Assembly: GCA_015486685.1 (NCBI GenBank)
Contig: WFRC01000007.1
Span: 1 to 15,169 of the forward strand
Origin: Caldifarciminota bacterium
Lineage (GTDB): Bacteria > Hydrothermota > UBA3072 > WFRC01
Direction: 5' to 3'
DNA: 15,169 bases
The notes under the pieces are model-generated. The model was given only the letters and a program-made list of their open reading frames with translations. It did no database searches and was not told the DNA's origin. This document shows, piece after piece, positions 6,641 through 14,571 of this stretch. Position numbers and translations under genes: made by a program. Every line of letters starts with the position of its first letter. The stretch's first letter is position 1.

Positions 6641-7429
6641 CTATACCTTCCTGTATATCCTTTCCTTTGTATTAAATGTATAAAATAGGTTCTTAATATC
6701 GCCAAACATCGTCTCTACTTTCCCCAGAACAAGATATCCGCCTTCATTTAACCTATTATAAAATTCTTTAATCACTTTTTCTTGAAACTCTTTAGATAAA
6801 TAGATGAAAACATTTCTACACACAATGATATTAAAATTTTGAAAACTCTCGGGTATGTATGAAAGATTTACCTTCATAAAGTGGACTAATTTTCGCACTT
6901 CATCCTTTATCTGATATAGGTTTCCATTTAATTTGTTAAAATATCTATCTATATAAATAGATGGGGTTTCAACCAGAGCCTGAGCAGAATATATACCTTT
7001 TTTTGCCCGATTTAAGCTCATTTCGTCTATATCTGTTCCATAGACACTAATTGAGAGTCCGGGTTTCCCATATTCCATAGCGATAATAGCCAGCGTATAT
7101 GCCTCTTCACCTGATGCGCAACCTGCACTCCAGATATTTAATGTATCCGTAAAAATTTTTACCACATCTTTTCCTAATGTTTCAAATGCATCTCTATTTC
7201 TGAAAAATTTTGACACATTTATTGTAAGTGCATCTGCAAGTTTCTTTTGCTCTTCTGTATTGTCTTCAAGGTATCTTGCATACTCAAAAAATGTGTTTAT
7301 ACCTGTTGCACGCATTCTGACCCTCAATCTCCTTTTCAATGGTTTTTCTTTATATGTACCCGGGTCAAAATTTATAATTTCCTTAATTTTTTCTTTAAGC
7401 ATTTCAAACCCATTATTCTGTTTTTCCAT
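6641..7429 (-). CDS. cheR: Chemoreceptor glutamate methyltransferase CheR
   Basis: This 262-residue enzyme transfers methyl groups from S-adenosylmethionine to glutamates on chemoreceptors, the adaptation step opposed by CheB. The short N-terminal helical domain contains the basic KRRLRVRM segment (32-39) that contacts receptors. The signature TINVSKFFRN (69-78) follows. The Rossmann-type methyltransferase domain has SAM motif WSAGCASGEEAYTLA (100-114), GTDID (131-135) and CRNVFIYL (204-211). Length matches single-domain CheR without TPR fusions. The chosen ATG lies inside the end of the DUF4388/TPR gene and has only a weak ribosome binding site, so translation may be coupled. Met10 is a less likely alternative start. 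It is followed one base later by cheD. Its likely substrate is the membrane receptor encoded downstream. That receptor lacks a CheR-tethering pentapeptide at its C-terminus. Confidence 0.96.
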   Translation of the reverse strand: MEKQNNGFEMLKEKIKEIINFDPGTYKEKPLKRRLRVRMRATGINTFFEYARYLEDNTEEQKKLADALTINVSKFFRNRDAFETLGKDVVKIFTDTLNIWSAGCASGEEAYTLAIIAMEYGKPGLSISVYGTDIDEMSLNRAKKGIYSAQALVETPSIYIDRYFNKLNGNLYQIKDEVRKLVHFMKVNLSYIPESFQNFNIIVCRNVFIYLSKEFQEKVIKEFYNRLNEGGYLVLGKVETMFGDIKNLFYTFNTKERIYRKV

Positions 7430-8996
7430 ATTTTAATATCTCTATATTTCTTTTCAAGATAAGGTTGCCAGGTTCTAATTTTAATGCCTCTTCCCACATT
7501 TTTAGTGCAGCATCTTTGTCACCGTTTTTTATATAAATGTTCCCTAACTTGAAATACACATTCCCATCTACTTTGCCTATCTCTACAAGTTTTTTTAACT
7601 CTTCTAATGCAGAATCATAGAATGTATTTTTGTAATAAAACTCCCCAAGATTTTTTATAGCCCATTCATACTTCGGGTTAATTTCTTCTGCCTTCTTATA
7701 CATCTCTTCTGCCTTATCATATTCCCCTGAAAGTTCATATATTTTTCCAAGATTGTTATAATACTGCGGATATGGAGGGTTATAAACAGCACCTTTAAGA
7801 AGCATATTTAATGCGTGTTCGGTTTCCCCCTTTCGCAGCAGGATAATAGCCCAATAAAAGTAGCAGGGCGTCAAATTTTGTTTTATTTTTATAGCCCCAT
7901 CAAAGAATGTTATGGATTGTTCCATATTATCTGTCTTAAAATATGAGATTGCGAGGTTCATAAGTATATATGGGTTATCAGGAAATTTGTCCTTACCTTC
8001 TGTTAATATTTGAATGGATTGGGTATAGTCCCCTATTATTTCATAAAATACACCAAGATTATTATACAATGCAGGGCTGTTAAAACCACCTTTTATAATA
8101 TTTTTAAGGTGTTCAATTGCCTTGTTATAGTTCCCTAACCTGAAAAATATAATACCTGTATAGAACCTTGCTATTACATCGTTTGGGGATATTTCTAATA
8201 TACTATTAAATTCTCTTTTTGCCTCTTCATACATTTCCATCTGGAGGAAAGCAAGCCCTAAATTTTGGTGTTCACTAATCTTATCTTTTTCCTTCTGAAC
8301 CTCTTCTTTTTTTGGCCCCTTTTTAATAAATCCCTGTTTCACAAGTTCTGCAATATTTTCCAATACTTTATATTCATCCATCCCCGATTTATCTACAATC
8401 TCTTCTAATGTGCTCTCATTATCTACAAGTGCATAGAGTTTTTTCACATTTTTTGAAAGTTTCTCAGGTACCTTTTCAGTCTTTAACACAACTTTGTCGT
8501 ATTCAGGCATCTCTACTACACTTAATTCGTCAACAAGTCTTGCGGCCTCCAGGAGAATATCTTCGGGCTTTATTTTTACCCTTATTCCTTTTTCAGGCAC
8601 AATCTCATTGGGCTCAAAGTTGAAATCCCCTTTTTTCCATCCGAAGAGGTTGAAAAGTGTCTCCTTTATCTGCTTTTTCAGATATTTTTTTATAATTTTC
8701 TCATCTACCTTACCCATTTCAATTAAGATATTACCCAGTATTTCGCCTGTCTCTTTCTGGATATTTAACACCTCATTCAGGTCTTGTTCTGTAATTATAC
8801 CCGCAGATTTCAACATATCTCCAATCCTGTTTTCTCTATTTACCATATCTGCACCTACAAGCGTCCCTTCTGAGAAATATATTCTCGCCAGTTTTTCATT
8901 GTCGGTAACACGCAGTATACCTGTTTTTTTTGCCATTGACAGCATCTGAATAATATCCGGGAGTGGTGCTTCATGGATTGAACCTTTTAGAGCCAT
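7413..8996 (-). CDS. DUF4388 (PatA-like) and TPR repeat protein
   Basis: This 527-residue cytoplasmic protein begins with a DUF4388/PatA-N-like domain: MALKGSIHEAPLPDIIQML followed by KKTGILRV and the strand ARIYFSEGTLVGA (about 1-60). Residues 58-110 contain two G.iL...G.(I/V) helical repeats, similar to the N-terminal domain of GspE/MshE ATPases. Residues 180-225 look like a small winged-helix domain. From 241 to about 515 there are roughly eight TPR units, the last ending ALKLEPG. No signal peptide or membrane helix is seen. TPR arrays are protein-binding scaffolds, and DUF4388 domains are found in signalling proteins of gliding and filamentous bacteria. It overlaps the tandem AAA gene (TAATG) and, by 17 bases, cheR. 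GAGGAG lies five bases before its ATG. The precise partner is unknown; the GTPase, the AAA proteins or the array are candidates. Confidence 0.88.
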   Translation of the reverse strand: MALKGSIHEAPLPDIIQMLSMAKKTGILRVTDNEKLARIYFSEGTLVGADMVNRENRIGDMLKSAGIITEQDLNEVLNIQKETGEILGNILIEMGKVDEKIIKKYLKKQIKETLFNLFGWKKGDFNFEPNEIVPEKGIRVKIKPEDILLEAARLVDELSVVEMPEYDKVVLKTEKVPEKLSKNVKKLYALVDNESTLEEIVDKSGMDEYKVLENIAELVKQGFIKKGPKKEEVQKEKDKISEHQNLGLAFLQMEMYEEAKREFNSILEISPNDVIARFYTGIIFFRLGNYNKAIEHLKNIIKGGFNSPALYNNLGVFYEIIGDYTQSIQILTEGKDKFPDNPYILMNLAISYFKTDNMEQSITFFDGAIKIKQNLTPCYFYWAIILLRKGETEHALNMLLKGAVYNPPYPQYYNNLGKIYELSGEYDKAEEMYKKAEEINPKYEWAIKNLGEFYYKNTFYDSALEELKKLVEIGKVDGNVYFKLGNIYIKNGDKDAALKMWEEALKLEPGNLILKRNIEILKYGKTE

Positions 8997-10927
8997 TATA
9001 TCTCCTCTATAACCCTTTCCTTAAAATCGTCCAATTTCATATCTATACCTTCATAGGGTTCTTTTTCTTCCTTTTTTGGAACCTCTATCTCAGACAAGGA
9101 TGGAATTTCAATGGGCTTAGTTTCTTCTTTCAGTTCAACTTCTTTTGTTTCCTCAGCCGGGATAATTTCTTTCTTTGGTTCAATCTCTTTTTTTCCTGTT
9201 GAAATGATTTCTTCAAGTTTTACCCCTTCCTTTTCGGCAATCACCATTTTTGGTTTCCCTTCGGGCATCTTTTTCTCGGGGATTTCTGCTACCTTTTTTT
9301 CCTCCGGGACCTTCTCTGTTAAGGAAAATATATATGCATCTATATCATAATATCCACCATGCACTTTGTCTGCCACAGCATTAATATCTATATCCTTCCC
9401 TTCTATGTCCATATCTTTAATAATTTTTTCTGCCATTGCAATCTTGATTTTTTTATCAGGTGGATTTAAGTAAACAATTTTCCCTCTGGCAAGGAGTTCT
9501 TTTGTCTCATCCAGAATCCTGAGAAATTTGGGCGATTTTGCAGTAGATATAATTACCCTTTTATTACCTTTCAGGAGTTTTGTTATAATAAATGTTATAT
9601 CCTCTATATAACCCTTTTCTATTATATGGTGAAAGTCATCAATGAATAAAATGTCTGCATCGGCATAGGTTCTTTTTATTGCCTTTCCTTCTGCAAGAAA
9701 AAGATGGAAAGGCAAATAACCTACAAGTAGGTGAGGGAATTTTTTTGTAAGTTCCTGTGCAAATGCGTTTAATAGATGGGTTTTTCCCGTGCCCCTTCCC
9801 CCTACAATAACAACAGGATTATCACCCTCAAAAGGTGAGGATAAAATGTGATTCAATCGTTCATAGATTTCTTTATTGGTATCGGATACTACAAAGGTCT
9901 CTATTGTCTTATCAAAGAGAAGATTCCTGCTGAATTTCCTTTTCAAATCTACTTTGTGTTCCAGCTGGGAAATTTTTTCTTCAAGAAACATAAAACTATC
10001 CGGGTCAAAAAGTTTTTCTTCTATCTTTTCTGCCTCCTCCGAAAAATATCTTCTGTCAAGCATCCCATACCTTCTATGGAGTTCAATCAACCTCTGAACA
10101 TTTGTGGTAAAAGAAACAAATGCACCTGTAATATCTTCAATTGTTCCATTATCAATTGCCTTTTTTAGGTTATCTACCTTGAACCCCTTCATTTGCCATA
10201 CATACATCTTTTCCCTGTATTCCTCTCTCAGCCTCTCCTCTTCTGAGCCTTTTGTAACCGTTCCAATATTTTCAGGCACCTCATCCCTCAATGCATTTAT
10301 AAAACCATTGAAATCTTCACCTGCCTTTTTCTCCGGAATGGGATGTGCCTCTGTTTTTCCCAGAACCCTGAGTTTCTTAATCTCTCCTTCAATCTTTCTT
10401 ATATCCTTAAATGGTTTATCATATAAGTCAGTCCTTTGGGACGGTGGAATATCTTCTCCCATTATATCAATAATTTTGTTTTTTGAGACCTCATCCAGGG
10501 GGCTAAATTCAATCACCATTCCCCCTGATATTCTTGACTTCAAGCCTTGTTCTAACGGTAGTTTTTCTATGTGTCTATCTGCAATTAATATCACCTGATT
10601 TTTATTCTCTGTATACTCATCTATAATATCTATTATCATTGACTGAATACTTAAATCAACCCGTATAAGGTGAAAATTGTCTATCGCAAGCACCTTGTAT
10701 CTACCTAATTCCGAGATAGCATCTTTCGTTATTTTATCTGCTTTTAGATACCTGCTTTCCGAAAAATATGATAGAAATGATTTTATAGTAAATGTCTTTC
10801 CTATCCCTGATGGTCCAAAAATATAAATAGGGTTGTTGACACCGGGGTTCTCTTTAACAAACAAGAGTGTTTTTACTACATCATCATTAAATGTGCCTTT
10901 AATTACCTCAGGCAAAAATTCACTCAT
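8996..10927 (-). CDS. Tandem AAA+ (DnaA-like) ATPase with charged C-terminal tail
   Basis: This 643-residue protein has two P-loop modules. Module 1 (about 1-190) has Walker A GPSGIGKT (38-45), Walker B LAIDNFH (80-86), a sensor-1-like strand ending ADRH (116-119) and an SRISGG arginine box (131-136). Module 2 (about 340-540) has Walker A GGRGTGKT (376-383), Walker B LFIDDFHH (427-434) and the strand VIISTAKSP (458-466). Spacing and the ID(D/N)FH Walker B resemble DnaA/Hda. Module 1 has Asn at position 84, where module 2 has Asp (431), so module 1 may bind but not hydrolyse ATP. Between them (about 225-330) is a helical, coiled-coil-like stretch. Residues 540-625 are Lys/Glu/Pro-rich and probably disordered. 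There is no DnaA domain IV helix-turn-helix, so this is not the replication initiator. It overlaps the GTPase gene (ATGA) and the next gene (TAATG). Its function is unknown; a regulatory or assembly ATPase of the polarity/chemosensory module is an inference. Confidence 0.85.
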   Translation of the reverse strand: MSEFLPEVIKGTFNDDVVKTLLFVKENPGVNNPIYIFGPSGIGKTFTIKSFLSYFSESRYLKADKITKDAISELGRYKVLAIDNFHLIRVDLSIQSMIIDIIDEYTENKNQVILIADRHIEKLPLEQGLKSRISGGMVIEFSPLDEVSKNKIIDIMGEDIPPSQRTDLYDKPFKDIRKIEGEIKKLRVLGKTEAHPIPEKKAGEDFNGFINALRDEVPENIGTVTKGSEEERLREEYREKMYVWQMKGFKVDNLKKAIDNGTIEDITGAFVSFTTNVQRLIELHRRYGMLDRRYFSEEAEKIEEKLFDPDSFMFLEEKISQLEHKVDLKRKFSRNLLFDKTIETFVVSDTNKEIYERLNHILSSPFEGDNPVVIVGGRGTGKTHLLNAFAQELTKKFPHLLVGYLPFHLFLAEGKAIKRTYADADILFIDDFHHIIEKGYIEDITFIITKLLKGNKRVIISTAKSPKFLRILDETKELLARGKIVYLNPPDKKIKIAMAEKIIKDMDIEGKDIDINAVADKVHGGYYDIDAYIFSLTEKVPEEKKVAEIPEKKMPEGKPKMVIAEKEGVKLEEIISTGKKEIEPKKEIIPAEETKEVELKEETKPIEIPSLSEIEVPKKEEKEPYEGIDMKLDDFKERVIEEI

Positions 10928-11526
10928 CTATGTCCACCCTCCATTTTCATTCTTACAATTTCTAATACCTTAATCCCTACCTCCTTAAATGTGGAAATTA
11001 CGCCCTTTCCTTGAATTGCTATAGACTCGAAGTGCGCATAATGGTCTCGATTTATAAGTGTCTGAAATGTATTTATATCAATAATATCCCGGAGGTCTCT
11101 TTTGTTATATTGGATTACAATAGGAATTTCATCTATTTTATAACCGTTTTTCACCAAATTCTCTTTTAGATTTTCAAAACTTTCAAGATTGTCTTCTATC
11201 CTTACCTTTTGAGAATCTGCTACAAACACCACTCCGTCCGCACCTTGAAGAACCAATGTTCTCGTTGAATCATAATAAACCTGCCCGGGCACTGTATACA
11301 ATTGGAACCTTGTCCTGAAACCACCGAAATGCCCGAGGTCAATAGGCAAGAAATCAAAGAAAAGTGTTCTATCCTTTGCTGTTGCGAGTGAAACCATCTC
11401 TGTTTTTTTCTCAACAGGGAGCCTTGAATGGATATACTGGAGATTTGTTGTCTTTCCAGAACGGCCGGGTCCATAATACACAATCTTACAGGTGATTTCC
11501 TTTGACGAGTATTTAATCAGAGACAT
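10924..11526 (-). CDS. MglA-like Ras-family GTPase (cell polarity and motility switch)
   Basis: This 200-residue small GTPase closely resembles Myxococcus MglA, which marks the leading pole in its GTP form and directs type IV pili and gliding machinery. The opening MSLIKYSSKEI, the P-loop GPGRSGKT (19-26), switch I DRT with R53 and T54, the TVPGQ switch II motif (78-82; T78, G81, Q82) and NKRD (141-144) all fall where they do in MglA. The threonine in place of the Ras-type aspartate before xxGQ is typical of MglA. R53 and Q82, the residues important for hydrolysis in MglA, are kept, so the switch should be able to turn over GTP. No MglB (roadblock-type activating partner) is found in the window. 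Its start lies inside the end of thiE, and its TGA overlaps the next ATG (ATGA), tying it to the double-AAA gene. Whether it acts on the pilus ATPase or on the chemosensory genes is inference. Confidence 0.92.
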   Translation of the reverse strand: MSLIKYSSKEITCKIVYYGPGRSGKTTNLQYIHSRLPVEKKTEMVSLATAKDRTLFFDFLPIDLGHFGGFRTRFQLYTVPGQVYYDSTRTLVLQGADGVVFVADSQKVRIEDNLESFENLKENLVKNGYKIDEIPIVIQYNKRDLRDIIDINTFQTLINRDHYAHFESIAIQGKGVISTFKEVGIKVLEIVRMKMEGGHR

Positions 11527-12133
11527 AATTTTTCACTCCCTTCCTGAATATTTCAGCATTTTCTTTGACATTTCCTGAAAATAGGGCATAGGAAATAGCA
11601 ATACCATCAATCCCTGTTTCCAGTACCTTAGATACATTTTCTTTATTAATACCGCCAATTGCAACTACCGGGATACGAACACTTTCCTTGATTTTTCTTA
11701 ATTCGTCCAGGCTCACAGTGTATTCAGCAGGTTTTGTCCTTGAGGGGAAGATGGGACCCACGCCAAGATAATCTGCCCCTGCACTTTCATCTTCTAATGC
11801 CTCGTTAAGAGAATGCACACTTGTTCCAATGTAACCCGAAAAAATTTTTCTTGCCACAGATAAGGGCAAGTCTTCTTTACCAATATGCACGCCATCTGCA
11901 TCAATTGCAAGGGCTATATCAACCCTGTCGTTTATAATGAGATGGACATCGTATTTTTTGATTGTGTCCTTAACCTTATAAGCCACCTCATAAAATTCTC
12001 TATCAGGGACAGATTTCTCCCTTACCTGAATGGCCGTTATCCCTGCATTACACACCTGTTCCAATGCTTTATTTAAAGGGGTTGAAAGATACCTTCTTTC
12101 CAGTATACCATAAAGAGAAAGATTTAACTTCAT
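11513..12133 (-). CDS. thiE: Thiamine phosphate synthase
   Basis: This 206-residue TIM-barrel enzyme joins the pyrimidine (HMP-PP) and thiazole phosphate halves to give thiamine monophosphate. Family motifs appear in order: QVREK (36-40, pyrophosphate-side contacts), INDR (67-70), GVHIGKED (81-88), GVGPIFPS followed by T133-K134 (124-134) and AIGGI (158-162, phosphate-binding turn). Length is normal for ThiE. No other thiamine gene is in the window, and I saw no TPP riboswitch upstream, which fits a gene inside an operon driven from accB. AAGGA lies eight bases before the ATG. The start overlaps the accC stop by four bases and the end overlaps the GTPase gene by 14 bases. The related regulator TenI is the main alternative, but the INDR and GPIFPS-TK signatures favour a true synthase. 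Confidence 0.92.
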   Translation of the reverse strand: MKLNLSLYGILERRYLSTPLNKALEQVCNAGITAIQVREKSVPDREFYEVAYKVKDTIKKYDVHLIINDRVDIALAIDADGVHIGKEDLPLSVARKIFSGYIGTSVHSLNEALEDESAGADYLGVGPIFPSRTKPAEYTVSLDELRKIKESVRIPVVAIGGINKENVSKVLETGIDGIAISYALFSGNVKENAEIFRKGVKNYVSD

Positions 12134-13467
12134 AGGTTCATCCTTTCAATAAAACCTGTATCAATGTTTCCCATAATAAAATCAGGGTGCTCCATAACCT
12201 TTTTATGAAATGGTATTGTTGTTTTAATGCCTTCAATTACAAGTTCATCCAGTACCCTTCGCATCCTTTCGATGCTTTCTTTCCTGGAATTTCCATAGGT
12301 AATCACCTTTGCAAGGAGCGAATCATAATTGGGCGGAACAAAATATTCCTGATATATATGCGTATCAATCCTTACACCGGGACCTCCCGGGATATGCAAA
12401 GCGGTAATTTTACCTGCCGAAGGAATAAATTTTTCAGGGTCTTCCGCATTTACCCTCACCTCTATGGCGTGCCCCTGCATATCAATATCCCTTTGAGAAA
12501 GATTGAGTTTCTCACCTGCCGCAACTTCAATCTGTTTTTTAACAATGTCAATTCCTGTGACAAATTCCGTAACAGGATGCTCTACCTGAATCCTTGTATT
12601 CATTTCCATAAAATAAAAATGTTTTTTCTCGTCCATCAAAAATTCCATTGTACCGGCACTGTTATAGCCAATGGATGAAACACCCTTTACCGCAATTTTA
12701 CCTATCTTCCTTCTTATTTGCTCATTCATCGCAGGAGACGGGGATTCTTCTATCAACTTTTGATGCCTCCTCTGGATGGAGCATTCCCTTTCTCCGAGAT
12801 GAACAGCACTACCATATTTATCACCCAGAACCTGAAATTCAATATGTCTTGGTTTTAGAAGAAGTTTCTCAATATAAACCCTTTTATCACCAAATGATGC
12901 TTCTGCCTCTGTCTGAGCCATTCTGAAACCTGTCTCAAACTCCCTTTTATCCCTTGCCATTCTCATCCCTTTTCCACCACCTCCACCTGTGGCTTTAATC
13001 ATTACAGGGTATCCAATCCTTTTTGCAATCTCCTGACCCTCTTCTACATTTGAGATAATACCTTTACTACCTGGGATAACGGGGACACCTGCTTTTTCCA
13101 TTCTATTTCTTGCGACCGCTTTATCTCCCATCATTTCAATATGTTTCGGAGAAGGCCCAATAAATACAATCTTATTATCCTCACATACCTCTGCAAATCG
13201 TGCATTTTCAGCCAGAAAACCATATCCTGGATGAATTGCATCTGCCCCTGAAACCTCCGCGGCTGAGATTATTCTTGGTATATCAAGATAACTTTTATTT
13301 GGAGGTGGGGGACCTATACATATTGCCTCATCAGCGAATCGGACATGGAGGCTATCTCTATCTGCCTCAGAATATATTGCTACTGTTTTTACCCCCAATT
13401 CCTTTGCTGCTCGTATAATCCTCAAGGCTATTTCCCCCCTATTTGCAATCAGAATTTTCTCAAACAT
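12130..13467 (-). CDS. accC: Biotin carboxylase subunit of acetyl-CoA carboxylase
   Basis: This 445-residue ATP-grasp enzyme uses ATP and bicarbonate to carboxylate the biotin on AccB, the first half-reaction of acetyl-CoA carboxylase. The N-terminal domain opens with the ILIANRGEIA signature (5-14). ATP-binding K116 and the glycine loop GGGGGKG (161-167) are present. Metal-binding E275 and E288, then R292, E296 and R338 of the catalytic site, fall at or within one residue of the E. coli numbering. Length matches the stand-alone subunit (E. coli 449 residues), so this is not a pyruvate carboxylase or a fused acyl-CoA carboxylase. Its start codon follows the pilus ATPase stop directly, and its own TGA overlaps the thiE ATG (ATGA), suggesting translational coupling. 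It is separated from its partner gene accB by the pilus ATPase gene, which is uncommon. Confidence 0.97.
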   Translation of the reverse strand: MFEKILIANRGEIALRIIRAAKELGVKTVAIYSEADRDSLHVRFADEAICIGPPPPNKSYLDIPRIISAAEVSGADAIHPGYGFLAENARFAEVCEDNKIVFIGPSPKHIEMMGDKAVARNRMEKAGVPVIPGSKGIISNVEEGQEIAKRIGYPVMIKATGGGGGKGMRMARDKREFETGFRMAQTEAEASFGDKRVYIEKLLLKPRHIEFQVLGDKYGSAVHLGERECSIQRRHQKLIEESPSPAMNEQIRRKIGKIAVKGVSSIGYNSAGTMEFLMDEKKHFYFMEMNTRIQVEHPVTEFVTGIDIVKKQIEVAAGEKLNLSQRDIDMQGHAIEVRVNAEDPEKFIPSAGKITALHIPGGPGVRIDTHIYQEYFVPPNYDSLLAKVITYGNSRKESIERMRRVLDELVIEGIKTTIPFHKKVMEHPDFIMGNIDTGFIERMNL

Positions 13468-14562
13468 TTAATATCCTTCCCAACTCCTATCTGATGTAGA
13501 TTCAATACCCTTTATCTTTAATCTAAATTCATCAGGATTTGTAGCATTTTCAATCGCCGTATTTAAGTCAATCATCTTATTTTTATATAATTCCATAATG
13601 GATTGGTCAAAACTCGTCATACTATACTGTGCGCCTTCTTCTATCGCCTGAGGGATAAGAAGTGTTTTTACAGGGTCAAGGAGATATTCTCTGATGGTTG
13701 GTGTTGAGACCATAATTTCAACAGCAGGGTACCTCCCATCCTGATTTGCAAGTGGTAAAAGCCTTAATGAAACAACACCCACAAGGGTTGTTGCCATCAG
13801 TACCCTGATATGCTGCTGCTGGTATGGCGGATAGAAACTGATAATCCTGTTTATTGTCTCAGACGCATTTAAGGTATGAAGTGTTGAAAATACCATATGC
13901 CCGGTATCAGCGGCCTTTAAGGCAATATCCATTGTTTCAACATCCCTGATTTCCCCTATAAATATTACATCAGGGTCCTGTCTCAGGATATGTCTTAAGG
14001 CATTGCCAAATGACTTTGTATCTGTGCCAACCTCCCTCTGGGATATAATACTTTCTTTATCCTTAAAGAGATACTCAATAGGGTCTTCTATGGTAATAAT
14101 ATGTTTATGAAATTGTTCATTAATGTAATCAATCATTGCCGCCAGGGTTGTCGATTTACCTGAACCTGTTGTTCCTGTCGCAAGGACAATTCCCCTCGGT
14201 TTAGCAGAAAGTTCTTTTAATATATCAGGGAGATTAAGCTCTTCAATAGTTTTATGCACATGGGGAATCACCCTCATTGCTACAGCAATACTCCCTCTCT
14301 GTAAATACACATTTACCCTGAATCTTGCTATCCCGGAGATGCCAATAGCAAAATCTATCTCTTTATCCCTTACGAATATATCCTGCTGTTCTCTTGTCAT
14401 AAGAGATGCTGCTGTTTTTCTTAAATCATCGCCTGTTAAAGGTTCTTCCTTCATCGCTTTCAGGTCTCCATCAATTCTCAGTACAGGTGGAATACCAACC
14501 TTTAAGTGAAGGTCGGATGCACCCTGTTTTACCATCTTCTCTATTGTATTTCTCAAATTCAT
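13468..14562 (-). CDS. PilT/PilU-family type IV pilus retraction ATPase
   Basis: This 364-residue protein belongs to the hexameric cytoplasmic ATPases that depolymerise type IV pili and so power twitching motility. All core motifs are visible: the N-terminal SDLHL signature (about 16-20), Walker A GTTGSGKST (130-138), an Asp box around ITIEDPIEY (156-164), Walker B ending IGEIRD with the catalytic glutamate at 204, and the His box GHMVFSTLHT (221-230). The C-terminal motif that reads AIRNLIRE in classical PilT is here TIREYLLD (289-296). The tail ending DEFRLKIK is closer to PilU-type paralogues, so I leave the symbol blank. The start follows a strong AAGGAGG four bases upstream. It sits between accB and accC, and its stop codon directly abuts the accC ATG. 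The MglA-type GTPase gene downstream makes a link to polarity control plausible. Confidence 0.93.
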   Translation of the reverse strand: MNLRNTIEKMVKQGASDLHLKVGIPPVLRIDGDLKAMKEEPLTGDDLRKTAASLMTREQQDIFVRDKEIDFAIGISGIARFRVNVYLQRGSIAVAMRVIPHVHKTIEELNLPDILKELSAKPRGIVLATGTTGSGKSTTLAAMIDYINEQFHKHIITIEDPIEYLFKDKESIISQREVGTDTKSFGNALRHILRQDPDVIFIGEIRDVETMDIALKAADTGHMVFSTLHTLNASETINRIISFYPPYQQQHIRVLMATTLVGVVSLRLLPLANQDGRYPAVEIMVSTPTIREYLLDPVKTLLIPQAIEEGAQYSMTSFDQSIMELYKNKMIDLNTAIENATNPDEFRLKIKGIESTSDRSWEGY

Positions 14563-14571
14563 CCTGCCTCC

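Noticed and set aside
6640..6705. Longer cheD reading frame starting inside cheR
   Set aside because: The extension only overlaps cheR, while the ATG at 6639 has a good GGAAGG ribosome binding site and aligns the C29/H46 catalytic positions with known CheD.
8996..10927. Annotation of the tandem AAA+ gene as the replication initiator dnaA
   Set aside because: There are two ATPase modules and no C-terminal DNA-binding domain, and no DnaA boxes or dnaN neighbour were seen.
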